Shown piece by piece: positions 13,201 through 21,316 of a stretch of 64,000 nt of DNA (position 1 is the stretch's first letter; every line of letters starts with the position of its first letter). Below the pieces are notes generated by a model. It worked only from the letters and a program-made list of their open reading frames with translations, had not been told where the DNA came from and did not search any database. The position numbers and the translations under genes were made by a program. Source of the stretch: Serripes groenlandicus (taxonomy: Eukaryota > Mollusca > Bivalvia > Cardiida > Cardiidae). The DNA lies in contig JASEVX010000035.1 of NCBI GenBank assembly GCA_031761405.1, positions 1,044,936 to 1,108,935 on the forward strand, written 5' to 3'.

Positions 13201-13582
13201 TATTAATCAGATATCATGTATGCACATATCTTCATTCTACTTAAGTATCAAATATGTTAACCCTTTCCCACATACAAAACATTTGCAGCAGATGACTTTG
13301 TAAACACCCTGGTAAAATTATAGAAAATTTGTATATATGAAAGAGATAAATGAATTAAAAAAGTTGACTACTGCAAATGTGTCAAAAAGTAGGAAAAGAG
13401 TAAAGATTGATTTTTCCGTAAAGCATGAGATGTTTATTGTTTCTTTAACAGGTTTCCTTGTAATAATGTTCCCATTCTGGGTTATGAACGAGGTCAAGAA
13501 GAACCTGGTACTGGATCCATACAGCAGGACAGGAGTTTGTTACGAACCCGTGAAATGTTGTTCTTGTCTTTGGCATATTTAG
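6229..13582 (+). CDS. Multi-pass membrane protein gene, 3' part (four exons)
   Basis: Four exons (6229-6371, 10476-10609, 12391-12457, 13452-13582) join in phase and give 157 C-terminal residues ending at a TAG at 13580-13582. Every junction has AG before the exon and GT after it. Four hydrophobic segments are visible at about residues 2-21, 32-58, 64-84 and 106-126 of this fragment. A VFHVFGAGALILG stretch lies in the third, and SEISSYFGLASLGF leads into the fourth. The tail is cysteine-rich (VKCCSCLW). The order and the H..GA / E..SY patterns faintly recall the Frag1/DRAM/Sfk1 (TMEM150/PGAP2-like) families, but this is not secure. The start codon and upstream exons were not found. Introns are filled with MITEs, a SINE and a 1.7-kb tandem-repeat element. 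Location is inferred to be a cell membrane. Confidence 0.75.
6930..7175 (+). mobile_element. PB1 MITE in intron
   Basis: The copy starts with a decayed GGGTTAATGAATTTCCCACA end and finishes GTGGGAAAGGGTTAA. It has the central ATTGCTCATTATGAGCAAT hairpin. Confidence 0.75.
7180..8886 (-). mobile_element. Tandem-core element with TTTTTAGCTCGA / CTCTTGTT ends
   Basis: The element begins TTTTTAGCTCGACTATTCG, then carries a (GGCGTC)n tract at 7228-7260 and about 8.5 copies of a 176-bp tandem unit (from about 7270 to 8820). It ends GACAGCTCTTGTT. Read on the minus strand the ends are AACAAGAG and TCGAGCTAAAAA, shared by the elements at 13868, 49585, 52971, 59476 and 60669. The layout (end, tandem core, short-unit tract, end) resembles the satellite-bearing 'pearl'/Helentron-related elements known from bivalves. 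It lies in the first visible intron of the membrane-protein gene. Confidence 0.7.
8920..9035 (+). mobile_element. PB1 MITE fragment
   Basis: Only the middle of the repeat is present: TTTTGAAAACATTGTGGGAA followed by a degraded central hairpin and ATGTTTTCAATAATA. Confidence 0.5.
9049..9190. repeat. Long hairpin (about 50-bp arms) of a foldback element
   Basis: The arm starting ATCTTACATGAGTGCTTATT is inverted at AATAAGCACGAATGTAAGAT. The loop contains CGAGGCTCTGCCGAGCGTC, itself partly palindromic. A hairpin with a related loop lies at 51978-52097. Confidence 0.75.
9191..9568. mobile_element. Foldback element adjoining the hairpin
   Basis: The ends TATTTATCACATAAC (about 9194) and GTTATGTGATAAAT (about 9557) are inverted. 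The interior carries two GTGACGTCAC sites near 9463 and 9478. The adjacent hairpin and this unit recur as a pair at 51468-52097, so the two may be one composite element. Confidence 0.5.
9622..10093 (+). repeat. Tandem PB1 MITE copies
   Basis: Starting from a TTAA at 9622, two near-identical half units (TAACCCTTTACTACATATAG starts near 9735 and 9867) lead into a complete right end, GTGGGAAAGGGTTAA at 10093. Confidence 0.75.
10094..10183 (+). mobile_element. PB1 MITE right-half fragment
   Basis: A GATTTTCC...GTTTTCAAAGTTGTATGCTG stretch matches the PB1 right half and is cut off where the SINE at 10184 begins. Confidence 0.45.
10184..10436 (+). mobile_element. SINE1, 5'-truncated
   Basis: The copy starts within the tRNA-like head (GTCAATCCAGGGGTTGTGAG, B box GGTTGTGAGTTTGAACC) and continues through the SINE1 body to the GATATGACTGAAAAATTGTT tail and an (AATC)n end. 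It stops 39 bp before exon b of the membrane-protein gene. Confidence 0.8.
10476..10609 (+). CDS. Membrane-protein gene, exon b
   Basis: The acceptor is TTTTCTTCTGCAG before 10476. Two bases complete the Gly codon begun in exon a, then 44 codons follow, starting FTFLFCIFIPVPRSVKIV and ending NTFQAKELC. Exon c needs phase 0, so the donor must be TGT|GTTAGT at 10610, a weaker but acceptable site. It encodes the end of the second and all of the third hydrophobic segment. Confidence 0.8.
10651..10842 (+). mobile_element. PB1 MITE, internally shortened
   Basis: The left end is GACCCTTTCCCTCATACAAC and the right end GTCTATATGAGGGAAAGGGTTAA. The central hairpin is deleted. Confidence 0.75.
10843..11037 (+). 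mobile_element. PB1 MITE, divergent
   Basis: It directly follows the previous copy. It has GACATCTGCAGCAGATGAC, a degraded centre, and a GAGAAAGGGTAAA end. Confidence 0.55.
11145..11195 (+). mobile_element. PB1 MITE left part, interrupted
   Basis: GAAAACATGGTTTCAAAAGAAGAAATTGCCC matches the PB1 left-centre; the matching right-centre (GTTTCTCCTATTGC) resumes at 11698, after a foldback element. Confidence 0.5.
11196..11690. mobile_element. Foldback MITE with ~200-bp arms
   Basis: The whole 495 bp is an imperfect palindrome. The left arm has GTATACCACGTGACTTTGACG and GGAGTTTGATTAGTGGTTTA. The right arm has their complements, ending CACGTGGTATACACACACTG. Each arm carries a TGACGTCA site (near 11228 and 11658). 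It has inserted into the centre of a PB1 copy. No target duplication is obvious. Confidence 0.8.
11800..12063 (+). mobile_element. PB1 MITE
   Basis: It runs from CATCTGCAGCAGATGGC, through a hairpin with ATTTTGAGCAATTTCTCC, to GTGGGAAAAGGTTAA. Its terminal TTAA at 12060-12063 is also the first TTAA of the next copy. Confidence 0.75.
12060..12293 (+). mobile_element. PB1 MITE
   Basis: A full-length copy: TTAACCCTTTCCCACCTGCC, central TTGCTCATGATGAGCAA hairpin, and a slightly decayed GTGGGAAAAGGTAAA end. Confidence 0.8.
12391..12457 (+). CDS. Membrane-protein gene, exon c
   Basis: The acceptor is CTTTTTTCGTTCCAG before 12391 and the donor CTAG|GTAAAG at 12458. This 67-bp exon reads 22 codons, SVSVPELLFLSEISSYFGLA with two more residues, and leaves one base that pairs in phase with exon d. 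A full-length PB1 MITE begins only eight bases into the following intron. Confidence 0.8.
12466..12696 (+). mobile_element. PB1 MITE, full length
   Basis: TTAA at 12466-12469 and 12693-12696 flank a copy with CCCTTTCCCTCATAGAGACG and GTATGAGGGAAAGGG ends. Its centre is the GCAC/GTGC version of the hairpin (TTGCACAAAACGTGCAA). It lies eight bases inside the exon c donor. Confidence 0.9.
12697..13256. other. Intron, mostly unrecognised
   Basis: A decayed inverted pair around 12763-12846 (CGATTATAATCG and CAATCGATTATCGG) suggests an old foldback element. Nothing else is supported. Confidence 0.4.
13257..13345 (+). mobile_element. PB1 MITE left-half fragment
   Basis: It starts with TTAACCCTTTCCCACATACA and CAGCAGATGACTTTG and breaks off near 13345, about 100 bp before exon d. 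Confidence 0.6.
13452..13582 (+). CDS. Membrane-protein gene, last coding exon
   Basis: The acceptor is TTTCTTTAACAG before 13452. Two bases complete a Gly codon, then the frame reads FLVIMFPFWVMNEVKKNLVL and a hydrophilic tail with VCYEPVKCCSCLWHI before TAG. It encodes the end of the fourth hydrophobic segment. The cysteine-rich tail is a possible lipidation or metal site (inference). No nearby AATAAA was seen; a minisatellite starts right after the stop. Confidence 0.8.
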
Positions 13583-13815
13583 GGATACGCACAACGACAT
13601 GCACAGAATGACACATAGAACAACATGTATGGCGACACGCACAATGACATGCACAGAAAAACGCATAGATTTAGAACAACATTCGCATTGACACACACAA
13701 CGACACTCAGAAAGACACCCAGAACAACATGTACAACGACACCCACAACGATACACAGAATGACACGCACAACAACACACAGAAGAGAACATGTACAATG
13801 ACAAACAGATTGACA
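13583..13815. repeat. Degenerate ~12-bp minisatellite
   Basis: Variants of ACACGCACAACGACATGCAC repeat up to the next MITE. Because the unit is near a multiple of three, frames on the minus strand stay open and give cysteine/valine-rich artefacts. It probably lies in the 3' untranslated region of the membrane-protein gene. A related remnant lies at 15150-15230. Confidence 0.75.
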
Positions 13816-15146
13816 TTAACCCTTTCCCTCATATGGATGCTTTCTGACGCCTCAGCAGCGTCTACGGTTTTTAGCTCCACTGGCTGAAAGCCAGTCGAGC
13901 TTATGTCATGGCGAATTGTCCGTCGTGCGTGCGTGCGTGCGTGCGTGCGTGCGTTAACTTTTTCCTTTAAACGACTTCTTCTCCCTAACCACTTGGCCAA
14001 TTTGGTTGAAACTTCATGGGAAGCATCCTCTCAATGTCCTCTACTAAATTCCTTCAAATTTTTTTGATCCATTCAAAATTCTGGTTTCCATGGCAACCGA
14101 AAGAAAAAAAAAATAGTGAGAACTTAAAAAATCTTCTTCTCCGAAAGTGTCAGGCCGATTTTCAAATAATTTTGTAGAAATGTTCCTTGGGTGACCCTTT
14201 ATTAGATTCCTTCAAGAAATTTTGATTGGGCGAAAAACATGGCCGCCAGGGGGCGGGGCTTTTTTGCCTTATATAGCTATAGTGAAAACTTAAATAATCT
14301 TCTTCTCAAAAAGTGTTCAGCAGATTTTCAAATAATTATGTAGAAATGTTCCGTGGGTGACCCTCTATCAGATTCCTTCAAGCCATGTTGATTGGTAAAA
14401 AAACATGGCCGTCACAGGGCGGGGCTATTTTGCCTATATGGCTAAAGAGCAAACTTAAAAAATCTTCTCCTCCAAAAGTGTCGGGCCGATTTTCAAATAA
14501 TTTTGTAGAAATGTTCCTTGTGTGAACCTTAATTAGATTCTTTCAAGAAATGTTGATTGGGCGAAAAACATGGCCGCCAAGGGGCGGGGCTTTTTTGCGT
14601 TATATAGCTATAGTGAAAACTTAAAACATCTTCTTCTCCGAAAGTGTTCAGCCGATTTTCAAATAATTTTGTAGAAATGTTCATTGGGTGACCCTCTATC
14701 AGATTCCTTCAAGCCATGTTGATTGGTCGAAAAACATGGCCGCCAGAGGGCGGGGCTATTTTGACTTATATGACCATAGTGAAAACTTAAAAAATCTTCT
14801 CCTCCGAAAGTGTCAGGCATATTTTCAAATAATTTTGCAGAAACATTCCTTTGGTGACACTCTACAAGATTCCTTTAAGCCATGGTGGTTGGTAAAAAAA
14901 ATAGCCACCACGGGGCAGGGCTGTTTGGAGATTTTATTTTTGCCTTATGGCCGTGGAGCGATACTGGCCCTCTTGGGCCTCTTGTTTGAAAACATAGTGA
15001 CAAAAGAAGAAATTGCACAAAACGTGCAATTTCTCCTTTTGCCACAATGTTTTCCACTGTTTGTCATAGGTTATCCATTTCTAATTTTTGACAAAATACT
15101 TTCAAAGTTGTCTGCTGCAGAATTGTGGTATAAGGGAAAGGGTTAA
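13816..15146 (+). mobile_element. PB1 MITE split by a 1.1-kb element
   Basis: The left part 13816-13867 ends GCAGCGTCTACGG. The right part from 14987 resumes GAAAACATAGTGACAAAAGA and ends TAAGGGAAAGGGTTAA at 15146. Put together they match a normal PB1 copy, so the intervening element inserted later, at the T-run after GACGGC. Confidence 0.8.
13868..14986 (-). mobile_element. Tandem-core element (AACAAGAGGCCC / GAGCTAAAAA ends)
   Basis: Read on the minus strand it begins AACAAGAGGCCCAAGAGGGC and ends GAGCTAAAAA. The core has about five copies of a unit of roughly 165 bp, each with CCGATTTTCAAATAATTTTG and ACATGGCCGCCAGGGGGCGG. Next to it is a (GTGC)n microsatellite at 13926-13955. The ends match the elements at 7180, 49585, 52971, 59476 and 60669. 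Confidence 0.8.
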
Positions 15147-15260
15147 GAACATCCCACAGTAGGACACACATAGCTACACACAGAATGCAACAAAGAACAA
15201 CACACTTCATAACATAATTACAATGCAATGTAGTCCCATCAGGCAAATGGTGTCTTGTAA
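15147..15260. repeat. Remnant of the ACACACAGAA minisatellite
   Basis: Short ACACATAGCTACACACAGAA-like units resemble the array at 13583-13815. Confidence 0.4.
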
Positions 15261-15414
15261 TGTTAACCCTTTCCTATAATATGCAGACTTATTTTAAAGG
15301 ATCTTTAACAGAAAATCATTGTGGAAAAAATGAAAAATTGCTCATAATGAACAAATTCTCCTTTTGCCACAATGTTTTCATCATTCTCTCTTCAATAGTT
15401 ACATTTTTTTTTAA
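15261..15414 (+). mobile_element. PB1 MITE, truncated
   Basis: TTAACCCTTTCCTATAATAT start, central TTGCTCATAATGAACAA hairpin, then cut off by the next copy. Confidence 0.6.
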
Positions 15415-15642
15415 CCCTTTCCCTCATACAACAATTCTGCAGCAGACGACTTTGAACATATTTTGTCAAAACATAGAAAATCTCCATAATTGAATGGATA
15501 ACCTATGACAAACATGCTGGAAACATTTGTAACAAAAGGAGAAATTGCACGTTATGTGCAATTTCTTCTTTTTTTACTATGTTTTCAAAAAGCCGTCTGC
15601 TGCAGAGGCGTCAGAAAGTGTCTATATGAGGGAAAGGGTTAA
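15411..15642 (+). mobile_element. PB1 MITE, full length
   Basis: TTAA at 15411-15414 and 15639-15642; ends CCCTTTCCCTCATACAAC and GTCTATATGAGGGAAAGGG. The hairpin centre is TTGCACGTTATGTGCAA. Confidence 0.9.
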
Positions 15643-15718
15643 AGAGATTTTACATATTATTTTCCTACATTGTTTTTTTGTTGTCTGCTGCAGAGTTGTT
15701 GTATGTGGGAAAGGGTTA
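15643..15718 (+). mobile_element. PB1 MITE right-end fragment
   Basis: TTGTCTGCTGCAGAGTTGTT followed by GTATGTGGGAAAGGGTTA. Confidence 0.6.
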
Positions 15719-15809
15719 TTTTATTTTTATATAATTTGTACAAAGAACTCATATTGTTAATAACATATTTTAATGATTGAGAAGTTACCTTCTAGCTTGT
15801 TTGAATCTC

Positions 15810-16053
15810 TTTCCTTAATCCTTGCCAGCATACAGACGGTTTTCTGATGCCTCTGCAGTAGACGACTTTTGAAAATATTGTGACAAAAGATATTCCAATT
15901 TTTAATCTAAATAGTTTCAAGGTCGTCTGCTGCAGATTTGTTGTAAATGGGAAAGGGTTAACCTTTGCCAATATGATGACCTTTTCTGACGCCTCTGCAG
16001 CAAACAACTTTTGAAAACATTGTGACAAAAGGAGAAATTACCCAAAAAGAAAC
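15810..16053 (+). mobile_element. Two adjoining PB1 MITE fragments
   Basis: A short copy ends AAATGGGAAAGGGTTAA at 15961. A second left half follows (CTTTTCTGACGCCTCTGCAG) and stops at a SINE tail. Confidence 0.6.
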
Positions 16054-16127
16054 TTACCCAGGAAGCGCCGTGATATAACTGAAAAAATGTTGAAAGCGGC
16101 GTAAAACACCAATCAATCAATCAATGT
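16054..16127 (+). mobile_element. SINE 3' tail
   Basis: ACTTACCCAGGAAGCGCCGT then GATATAACTGAAAAAATGTT, GCGGCGTAAAAC and (AATC)n: the tail shared by the SINE families here. The head is missing. Confidence 0.65.
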
Positions 16128-16200
16128 GTTGTGATAACTTATTGAATCATATATGTGATAATAACATGTGTATACTAATGAAAACTTACATTGTAGTATA

Positions 16201-16374
16201 CAGTCCAACCTGTGCTAAATACCACCTTTGTTAAGCAATTCCCTGTCTAAAGCAACCACACTTTTAATTTCCCAATTACTCATTTTCTGCATAAATTACC
16301 CTGTAATTAAAGATAACCAGGTTGTTTTCTTTCCATGGGTGGTCTTTAGATACAGGTTGGACTGTATTAGAAAT
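16201..16374. mobile_element. Mariner-like MITE, 174 bp
   Basis: The ends are CAGTCCAACCTGTGCTAAAT and, inverted, CAGTCCAACCTGTATCTAAA, with TA on both sides (16199-16200, 16375-16376). A diverged copy lies at 58973-59154. Confidence 0.85.
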
Positions 16375-16504
16375 AAGGTGATAGAAATTCTGGGCAGAAA
16401 TACCCTGCTTAACTCTGTATTAGTTATAGTCACCTTTTGACACCTCTACAGCCAATGATTTTTGTAGGACCTTTGTAGGAACTTTAGACATTTCAAGTTT
16501 GTAC

Positions 16505-16730
16505 AGATTCTCCCTTTTCCCAAATAGAAGAAATCTGCAGCAGAGAATTTTGAAATCTTTTAGGCGAAGCTATGGAAAATCTCTATAAATGAAGATGTGA
16601 TAACTTAAAAAAGTCGTAAACTTTGTGGAAAAAAAGAGAAATTGCTCGTTTTGAACAATATCTCCTTTTCTCACAATGTTTTCAAAAGTTGTCAGCTGCA
16701 GAGGCATCAGAAAGTGGGAAAGGGTTATAT
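16505..16730 (+). mobile_element. PB1 MITE
   Basis: CCCTTTTCCCAAATAGAAG start, a TTGCTCGTTTTGAACAAT hairpin, GAGGCATCAGAAAGTGGGAA and a GGGTTA end. Confidence 0.7.
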
Positions 16731-16920
16731 TAACTACTCTTGATGTATGCTTACTGAATACCTAGCCTAGCACTGGCGCAAAGTGTCTGGGAAAGGTGCC
16801 AAATTTTAACCTCAATCTCATAGGAATCGAACATGGGACCTCTTAGCCTGGGTCTTCCAATATAATGTATTTTCTTATGGAGACAGCAGTGACTAATTAT
16901 CCCTTATCCCACTGTTCACA

Positions 16921-17275
16921 ACTTGACCCTTTCCCAACACACAACAACACTGAAGTAGATGACTATTAAATATATCTCGGCAAAAATAGGAAAAAATCTA
17001 TTTAACCCTTTTCCTCATAGGACAGTTACGCAGCAGACGACTTTGAACATGTTTTGTCAAAAAATAGAAAATCTCTAAAATTGAATGGATAACCTATGAC
17101 CTAAAGTGGAAAATATTGTGGCAAAAAGTTTCAGAAAGGGTCTATATGAGGGAAAGGGTTAAACAAAAGGATATTTATTGAATAAGCTTGAAAATATTGT
17201 GGCAAATGGAGAAATTGCTCATTACTGCAGAGGCATTGCAGAGGCATCAGAAAGCGTATTTTTTTAGGAAAAGGA
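16921..17275 (+). mobile_element. PB1 MITE interrupted by a shortened PB1 copy
   Basis: An outer left half (from 16921) is broken by a TTAA-bounded, internally deleted copy at 17002-17162. The outer copy then resumes with TGGAGAAATTGCTC and decays by 17275. Confidence 0.6.
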
Positions 17276-17455
17276 AAAAGTCTACTTGTATGTTGTGTGT
17301 ACTGAAATGAATCGTCTCACTGAGACGGCTTTTTTGAGAACCAACGCCATAGGCCTTGGAGGTCAAATAAGGATGATAGAACATTTAGAACGCCCCTTAT
17401 TTACAGCTCTGCACTGATGATTATAACACTGAGTTACAGGACTGAATTCTTCATG

Positions 17456-17688
17456 TTAACCCTTTCCCTCATACGACAATTCTGCAGCAGACGGCTTTGA
17501 ACATATTTTGTCAAAAAATAGAAAATCTCTATAATTGAATGGATAACCTAAGACTAAAAGTGGAAAACATTCTTGCGAAAGGAGAAATTGCTCGTTTTGA
17601 GCAATTTCTTCTTTTGTCACTATGTTTTCAAAATAGCCGTCTGCTGCAGAGGTATCAGAATGCGTCTATTTGCGGGAAAGGGTTTTAA
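17456..17688 (+). mobile_element. PB1 MITE, full length
   Basis: TTAA at 17456-17459 and 17685-17688. The hairpin centre is TTGCTCGTTTTGAGCAA. The right end is GCGGGAAAGGG. Confidence 0.85.
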
Positions 17689-17824
17689 GAGTTTTATATG
17701 CAGCGAATGGTTTCATAATGTTAAATTAAATAATATCGTTGTTGTTCCATAATGTTCCATAATGTTCCATAATGTCGTTGTTACAACATGTTATATAGTA
17801 TGATACCAGCATTGTTTATGCATT

Positions 17825-17984
17825 TAACAACCCTTTACCACATGCAGACGCGATTTGACATGTCTATAGCAGACGTCGACTATTAACATTATTTTACTTT
17901 CATTTACTAGATAAATGTCCAATATTTTTCCAAAATGTATTTTCAAAGTCGGCTGTCGCAGATTCTTCATGTGGAAAAGGGTAT
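17825..17984 (+). mobile_element. Short PB1-like MITE
   Basis: AACCCTTTACCACATGCAGA start and ATGTGGAAAAGGGTA end; the central hairpin is missing. Confidence 0.55.
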
Positions 17985-18003
17985 TCATACCTCTTATAAA
18001 AAT

Positions 18004-18039
18004 CAGAGACATATAAACACATGTGTTTATATGTCTCTG
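18004..18039. repeat. 36-bp perfect palindrome
   Basis: CAGAGACATATAAACACA is followed directly by its exact complement. No spacer is present. Confidence 0.9.
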
Positions 18040-18254
18040 TAAAAAATGTACATTCTATTATTGACTCGATGACCAGCAGGTCTGGTTGTTTGTTTATGTA
18101 GTGTAAAATGTTTATTTTTGATGGCTTTTATATCTATATTTCTTTGTTGTCTTCTTTATTAGTACACAATAAATGAACTTTATTGAAGCTTTTTGTTTCT
18201 GGCTAACAAAAAAAAACCATTAAGTTTTTTTTTTACTAGGATGACCCATTTAAC

Positions 18255-18597
18255 TTTTTTTTTTACTAGGATGACCCTTTCCGACAGGTAGACGCAATCT
18301 GATGCATCGGAAGCAGACAACTTTTGAAATATTCTGGCAAAAGGAAAAATTGGTTAAAATGAACAATTTCTCATTTTGCTACAATGTTTTCAACTCTATT
18401 CAATGATTATACTTTTGAAAATAGTCTGGCAAAAAGGAAATTGCTCAGCATGAGCAATATCACATTTTGCCTCAATGTTTTCAGCTCTATTCAATAAATA
18501 TTCTTTCATCTGAAGAGATGTTCCGTTGTTTTGTCTGAACGTTTTTCAACATCGTTTGCTGCACATTAGCTGCATGTGGGAAAGAATAAATTAGGAA
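18255..18597 (+). mobile_element. PB1-like MITE, rearranged
   Basis: A decayed left end (GACCCTTTCCGACAGGTAGA) is followed by two central hairpins (around 18360 and 18445) and a GCATGTGGGAAAGAATAAA end. This suggests an internal duplication. Confidence 0.55.
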
Positions 18598-18637
18598 GTA
18601 AACGCCCGTTTCATCGATTGTTCAATTATACCAGCCG

Positions 18638-19207
18638 GGCACCGGTAGATCAGTCAGTAACGACGCAGGCTGTCAATCCAAGGTTTGCTAGTTCGAACCC
18701 CGGCTGGGCCAACATTCTTTTCGACAGTTGACAAAAGTCTGTGACACGCCTCACTCGTCAACAACCGCTTCGGTGGTGTAATGGTAGTGTCCGTCTAGGG
18801 TTGGAGGTCGTGAGTTTGATCCCTGGCCATGTCATACTGAATACTTTAAAAAAGGTAAAAATGGCTGCCCTCCTTGGCGATAAGGGTTGCGGATTTAGCA
18901 ATACGACTGACTGGCTGGTGTCAGGACAAATGAGACGGTGGTACTGGTAAAATACCAAGGAAACGCCATAATAAAAAAACCTGAAATCATGTCGGAAGCG
19001 GAGTAAAAAACAGTTAATTTATAAATCAATCACTGGTCACCCAACAATGGGCTAACATTTAGTATGTGAAAAAGCTGCCAGTTGCTTTGGAAGTCTTATG
19101 TGGCCTACTGGTGTGAAAAGGCCGAGAAAAAACATGGGTAGTTGAACTGGCCGCCGTGATGGCTGATATATTGTTGAAAACGGTGTTAAGTCTCAATCAA
19201 TCCGTGA
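18638..19207 (+). mobile_element. SINE1 interrupted by SINE2
   Basis: The SINE1 head (ACCGGTAGATCAGTCAGTAA, B box GCTAGTTCGAACC) runs to about 18765. The body resumes near 19035 at CAACAATGGGCTAAC and ends with AAACGGTGTTAAG and an AATC tail. The 270 bp between are a SINE2 copy. Confidence 0.75.
18766..19032 (+). mobile_element. SINE2 copy nested in SINE1
   Basis: The tRNA-like head is GGTGGTGTAATGGTAGTGTC with B box GGTCGTGAGTTTGATCC. It is followed by the SINE2 body with ATACGACTGACTGGCTGG and ACTGGTAAAATACC, and a degraded CGGAGTAAAAAA tail. Confidence 0.75.
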
Positions 19208-19261
19208 TCAGTTCTATCACGTTTTAAATTGTCACATCTTACATATAGCTCTTTCACATAA

Positions 19262-19490
19262 TATTGATTAGGGTTTAACGCCGTTTTCAACATTTGTATA
19301 GTCATAACACGGCGGCCAGTTCCCCCAGATTATGCATGCATGTCCTGGCTTTCTGACACCAGTACTCCACACACAATACTTTCTAACCAACTGGCTGCTT
19401 TTCCACATAGACTGTAGGCCCATTAGTGAAAGATGAATGACACATGTCACAGTGACTTTTATTAAACGTCGGTAAGAATGTTGGTCTTTA
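19262..19490 (-). mobile_element. SINE1, 5'-truncated
   Basis: Minus-strand copy: AACGCCGTTTTCAACA tail, GGCGGCCAGTTC body, stopping before the tRNA-like head. Confidence 0.75.
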
Positions 19491-19512
19491 ACCTTAGAAC
19501 GCCATGCATTAG

Positions 19513-19800
19513 TGTTAACCCCTTCACACATATAGACACATTCTAACACCTCTGCAGCAGACGATAAACATTGTGGGAAAAGGAGAAATTGCTCAAAATG
19601 ATACAACATACAAAAACAAAAAATCTACTTTTTTACACATTGGCTATTTTGGTAAATGATATTATTATATATATTGAATACAGTTGAATACATTTTGGTA
19701 AAAGGATGAATTGCTTATTATGATCAATTTCTCATTTTGCAACACTTTTTTTCACAAGATCTGCAGATGCGTCAAGAGTAAGTGCAAAGTAACAAAGTAG
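19513..19800 (+). mobile_element. PB1 MITE fragments
   Basis: TTAACCCCTTCACACATATA starts a copy that loses identity near 19610. A second central hairpin (TTGCTTATTATGATCAA) lies at about 19710. Confidence 0.5.
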
Positions 19801-19899
19801 AAGTTAGCTGGTCTCTAAATCATCAAATGATGGATGAGAGCGCTTTGTAAGGTTACTGTATGGAAATAGTTCCGTCCTTAGCAGTACTTGATCTAGATC

Positions 19900-20010
19900 T
19901 GAGTACAATATCAAAGCGTGCAATATCAATGCGTGCAATATCAATGCGTGCAATATCAAAGCGTGCAATATCAAAGCGTGCAATATCAACCCGTGCAATA
20001 TCAACTGATA
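19900..20010. repeat. 15-bp tandem repeat
   Basis: The unit GCGTGCAATATCAAT repeats about seven times with single-base changes. Its length is a multiple of three, so open frames on both strands are artefacts. Confidence 0.85.
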
Positions 20011-20321
20011 TTGCATCCTTCTATCAAATGGAAAATAGAAGGAAAAATACCACAAAGTATACAATAATGTTCAATAGTTCAAACATACGGGTGGTGATGT
20101 GTTGATATTAAATGTTTTATGTATGTAAGAAATACCTTGCATTGTTGGTTGGTCTTCCTATTATATATCTCAAATTCATTGTTTAAACGCCAATATCTTC
20201 CATTAATTGTAGACAATCTCAAACACATAATTAAATACACAATTGAGTTAAAAATCTCAATCTGATATCTGTGGTTTGGAGTCAAATCAAGGTAAAAAAA
20301 ACTAACATGTATAGCACATTT

Positions 20322-20577
20322 CGAGGACTTGGTGTGAAAGGGTTGTAACTAAAAACCTATTTTGAAAACCCTAGTTTAGGGGCAATTTTGACCCCTTTGT
20401 AAACAATGCAAATTTAGGCGCCATTGCTCAGAACGAGCAATGACACCTAAATTTCCATAGTTTACCAAGTAAAATGATTTAACGCTTTTAAAGACTTTAT
20501 GGCGAGGTGATTAACCTTGGTAAAAAAATACAAATTTTAGTTACAACCGTTTCACACCAAGCCCTCGATTTTACATC
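20322..20577. mobile_element. FB3 foldback MITE, copy 1
   Basis: Ends CGAGGACTTGGTGTGAAA and, inverted, CGAGGGCTTGGTGTGAAA. ATTT flanks both sides (20318-20321, 20578-20581). The centre is ATTGCTCAGAACGAGCAAT. Confidence 0.85.
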
Positions 20578-20807
20578 TATATAAACTACCGTTTTGCTCA
20601 ATAACATTCAAATGAATCAATATACATGTATCTATAGACACTTTGGGGTATCATATTATTTCACTAATACCACGGAGAAAAGAAATTGTGTTCAAAAGTT
20701 CAAATTAATTTTAATGCATTGGTCTATTAAACCCTAATGCTATTTCTTCTATAACTTTTGTCCTTACGAACGAACGGTAGAGTAACCTAGCTGTATGGAA
20801 CAGCGAA

Positions 20808-21007
20808 AAGGGTAAATAAATATTGAGGTTTATGCAAACAATACTGATTCAGGTGAGTCAGCTCGTAACGAGCTGTCTCACCTGAAATCAGCATTGTTTG
20901 CCTTTTAGTTATCAAAATAGTCCAAACTTTTATTACATGAGAAATGGAGACACCCGATTTTGAACATGGAAGAGTCTACTTTAAACAATTCGGCGCTGAA
21001 AGAATTA
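20808..21007 (+). mobile_element. PB2 MITE, left end decayed
   Basis: ATATTGAGGTTTATGCAAAC, central GCTCGTAACGAGC hairpin, and right end TTCGGCGCTGAAAGAATTAA. The left terminus is not recognisable. Confidence 0.75.
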
Positions 21008-21316
21008 AAGAAACACATTATAATTGCACTGACGTTTGTAAAAAGCATGCATCTCATGAATAAGAATATTCTAAATAAACTTTTTCCTTCATGTTCAACT
21101 GACCCGTGACTGACTGACTGCTTAGTAAACAATATAATGGTGGGATTTAAGGCTGCTGCATTTTTTCTAGATAATTGTCTTTTTTGATGACTAAAATTAA
21201 CAAAAATTAACATTGAGTTAAATAGACAAAGTCATCATATTGCATTCGTAAAGTTTGGCTACATCATTTTCTCCAATTAGGTTTTAGTAAAATAATAAGA
21301 TAACCAAAACCTCGTT

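Noticed and set aside
13445..14000. Cysteine/valine-rich minus-strand frames
   Set aside because: They arise from the ~12-bp minisatellite and the (GTGC)n tract after the membrane-protein gene.
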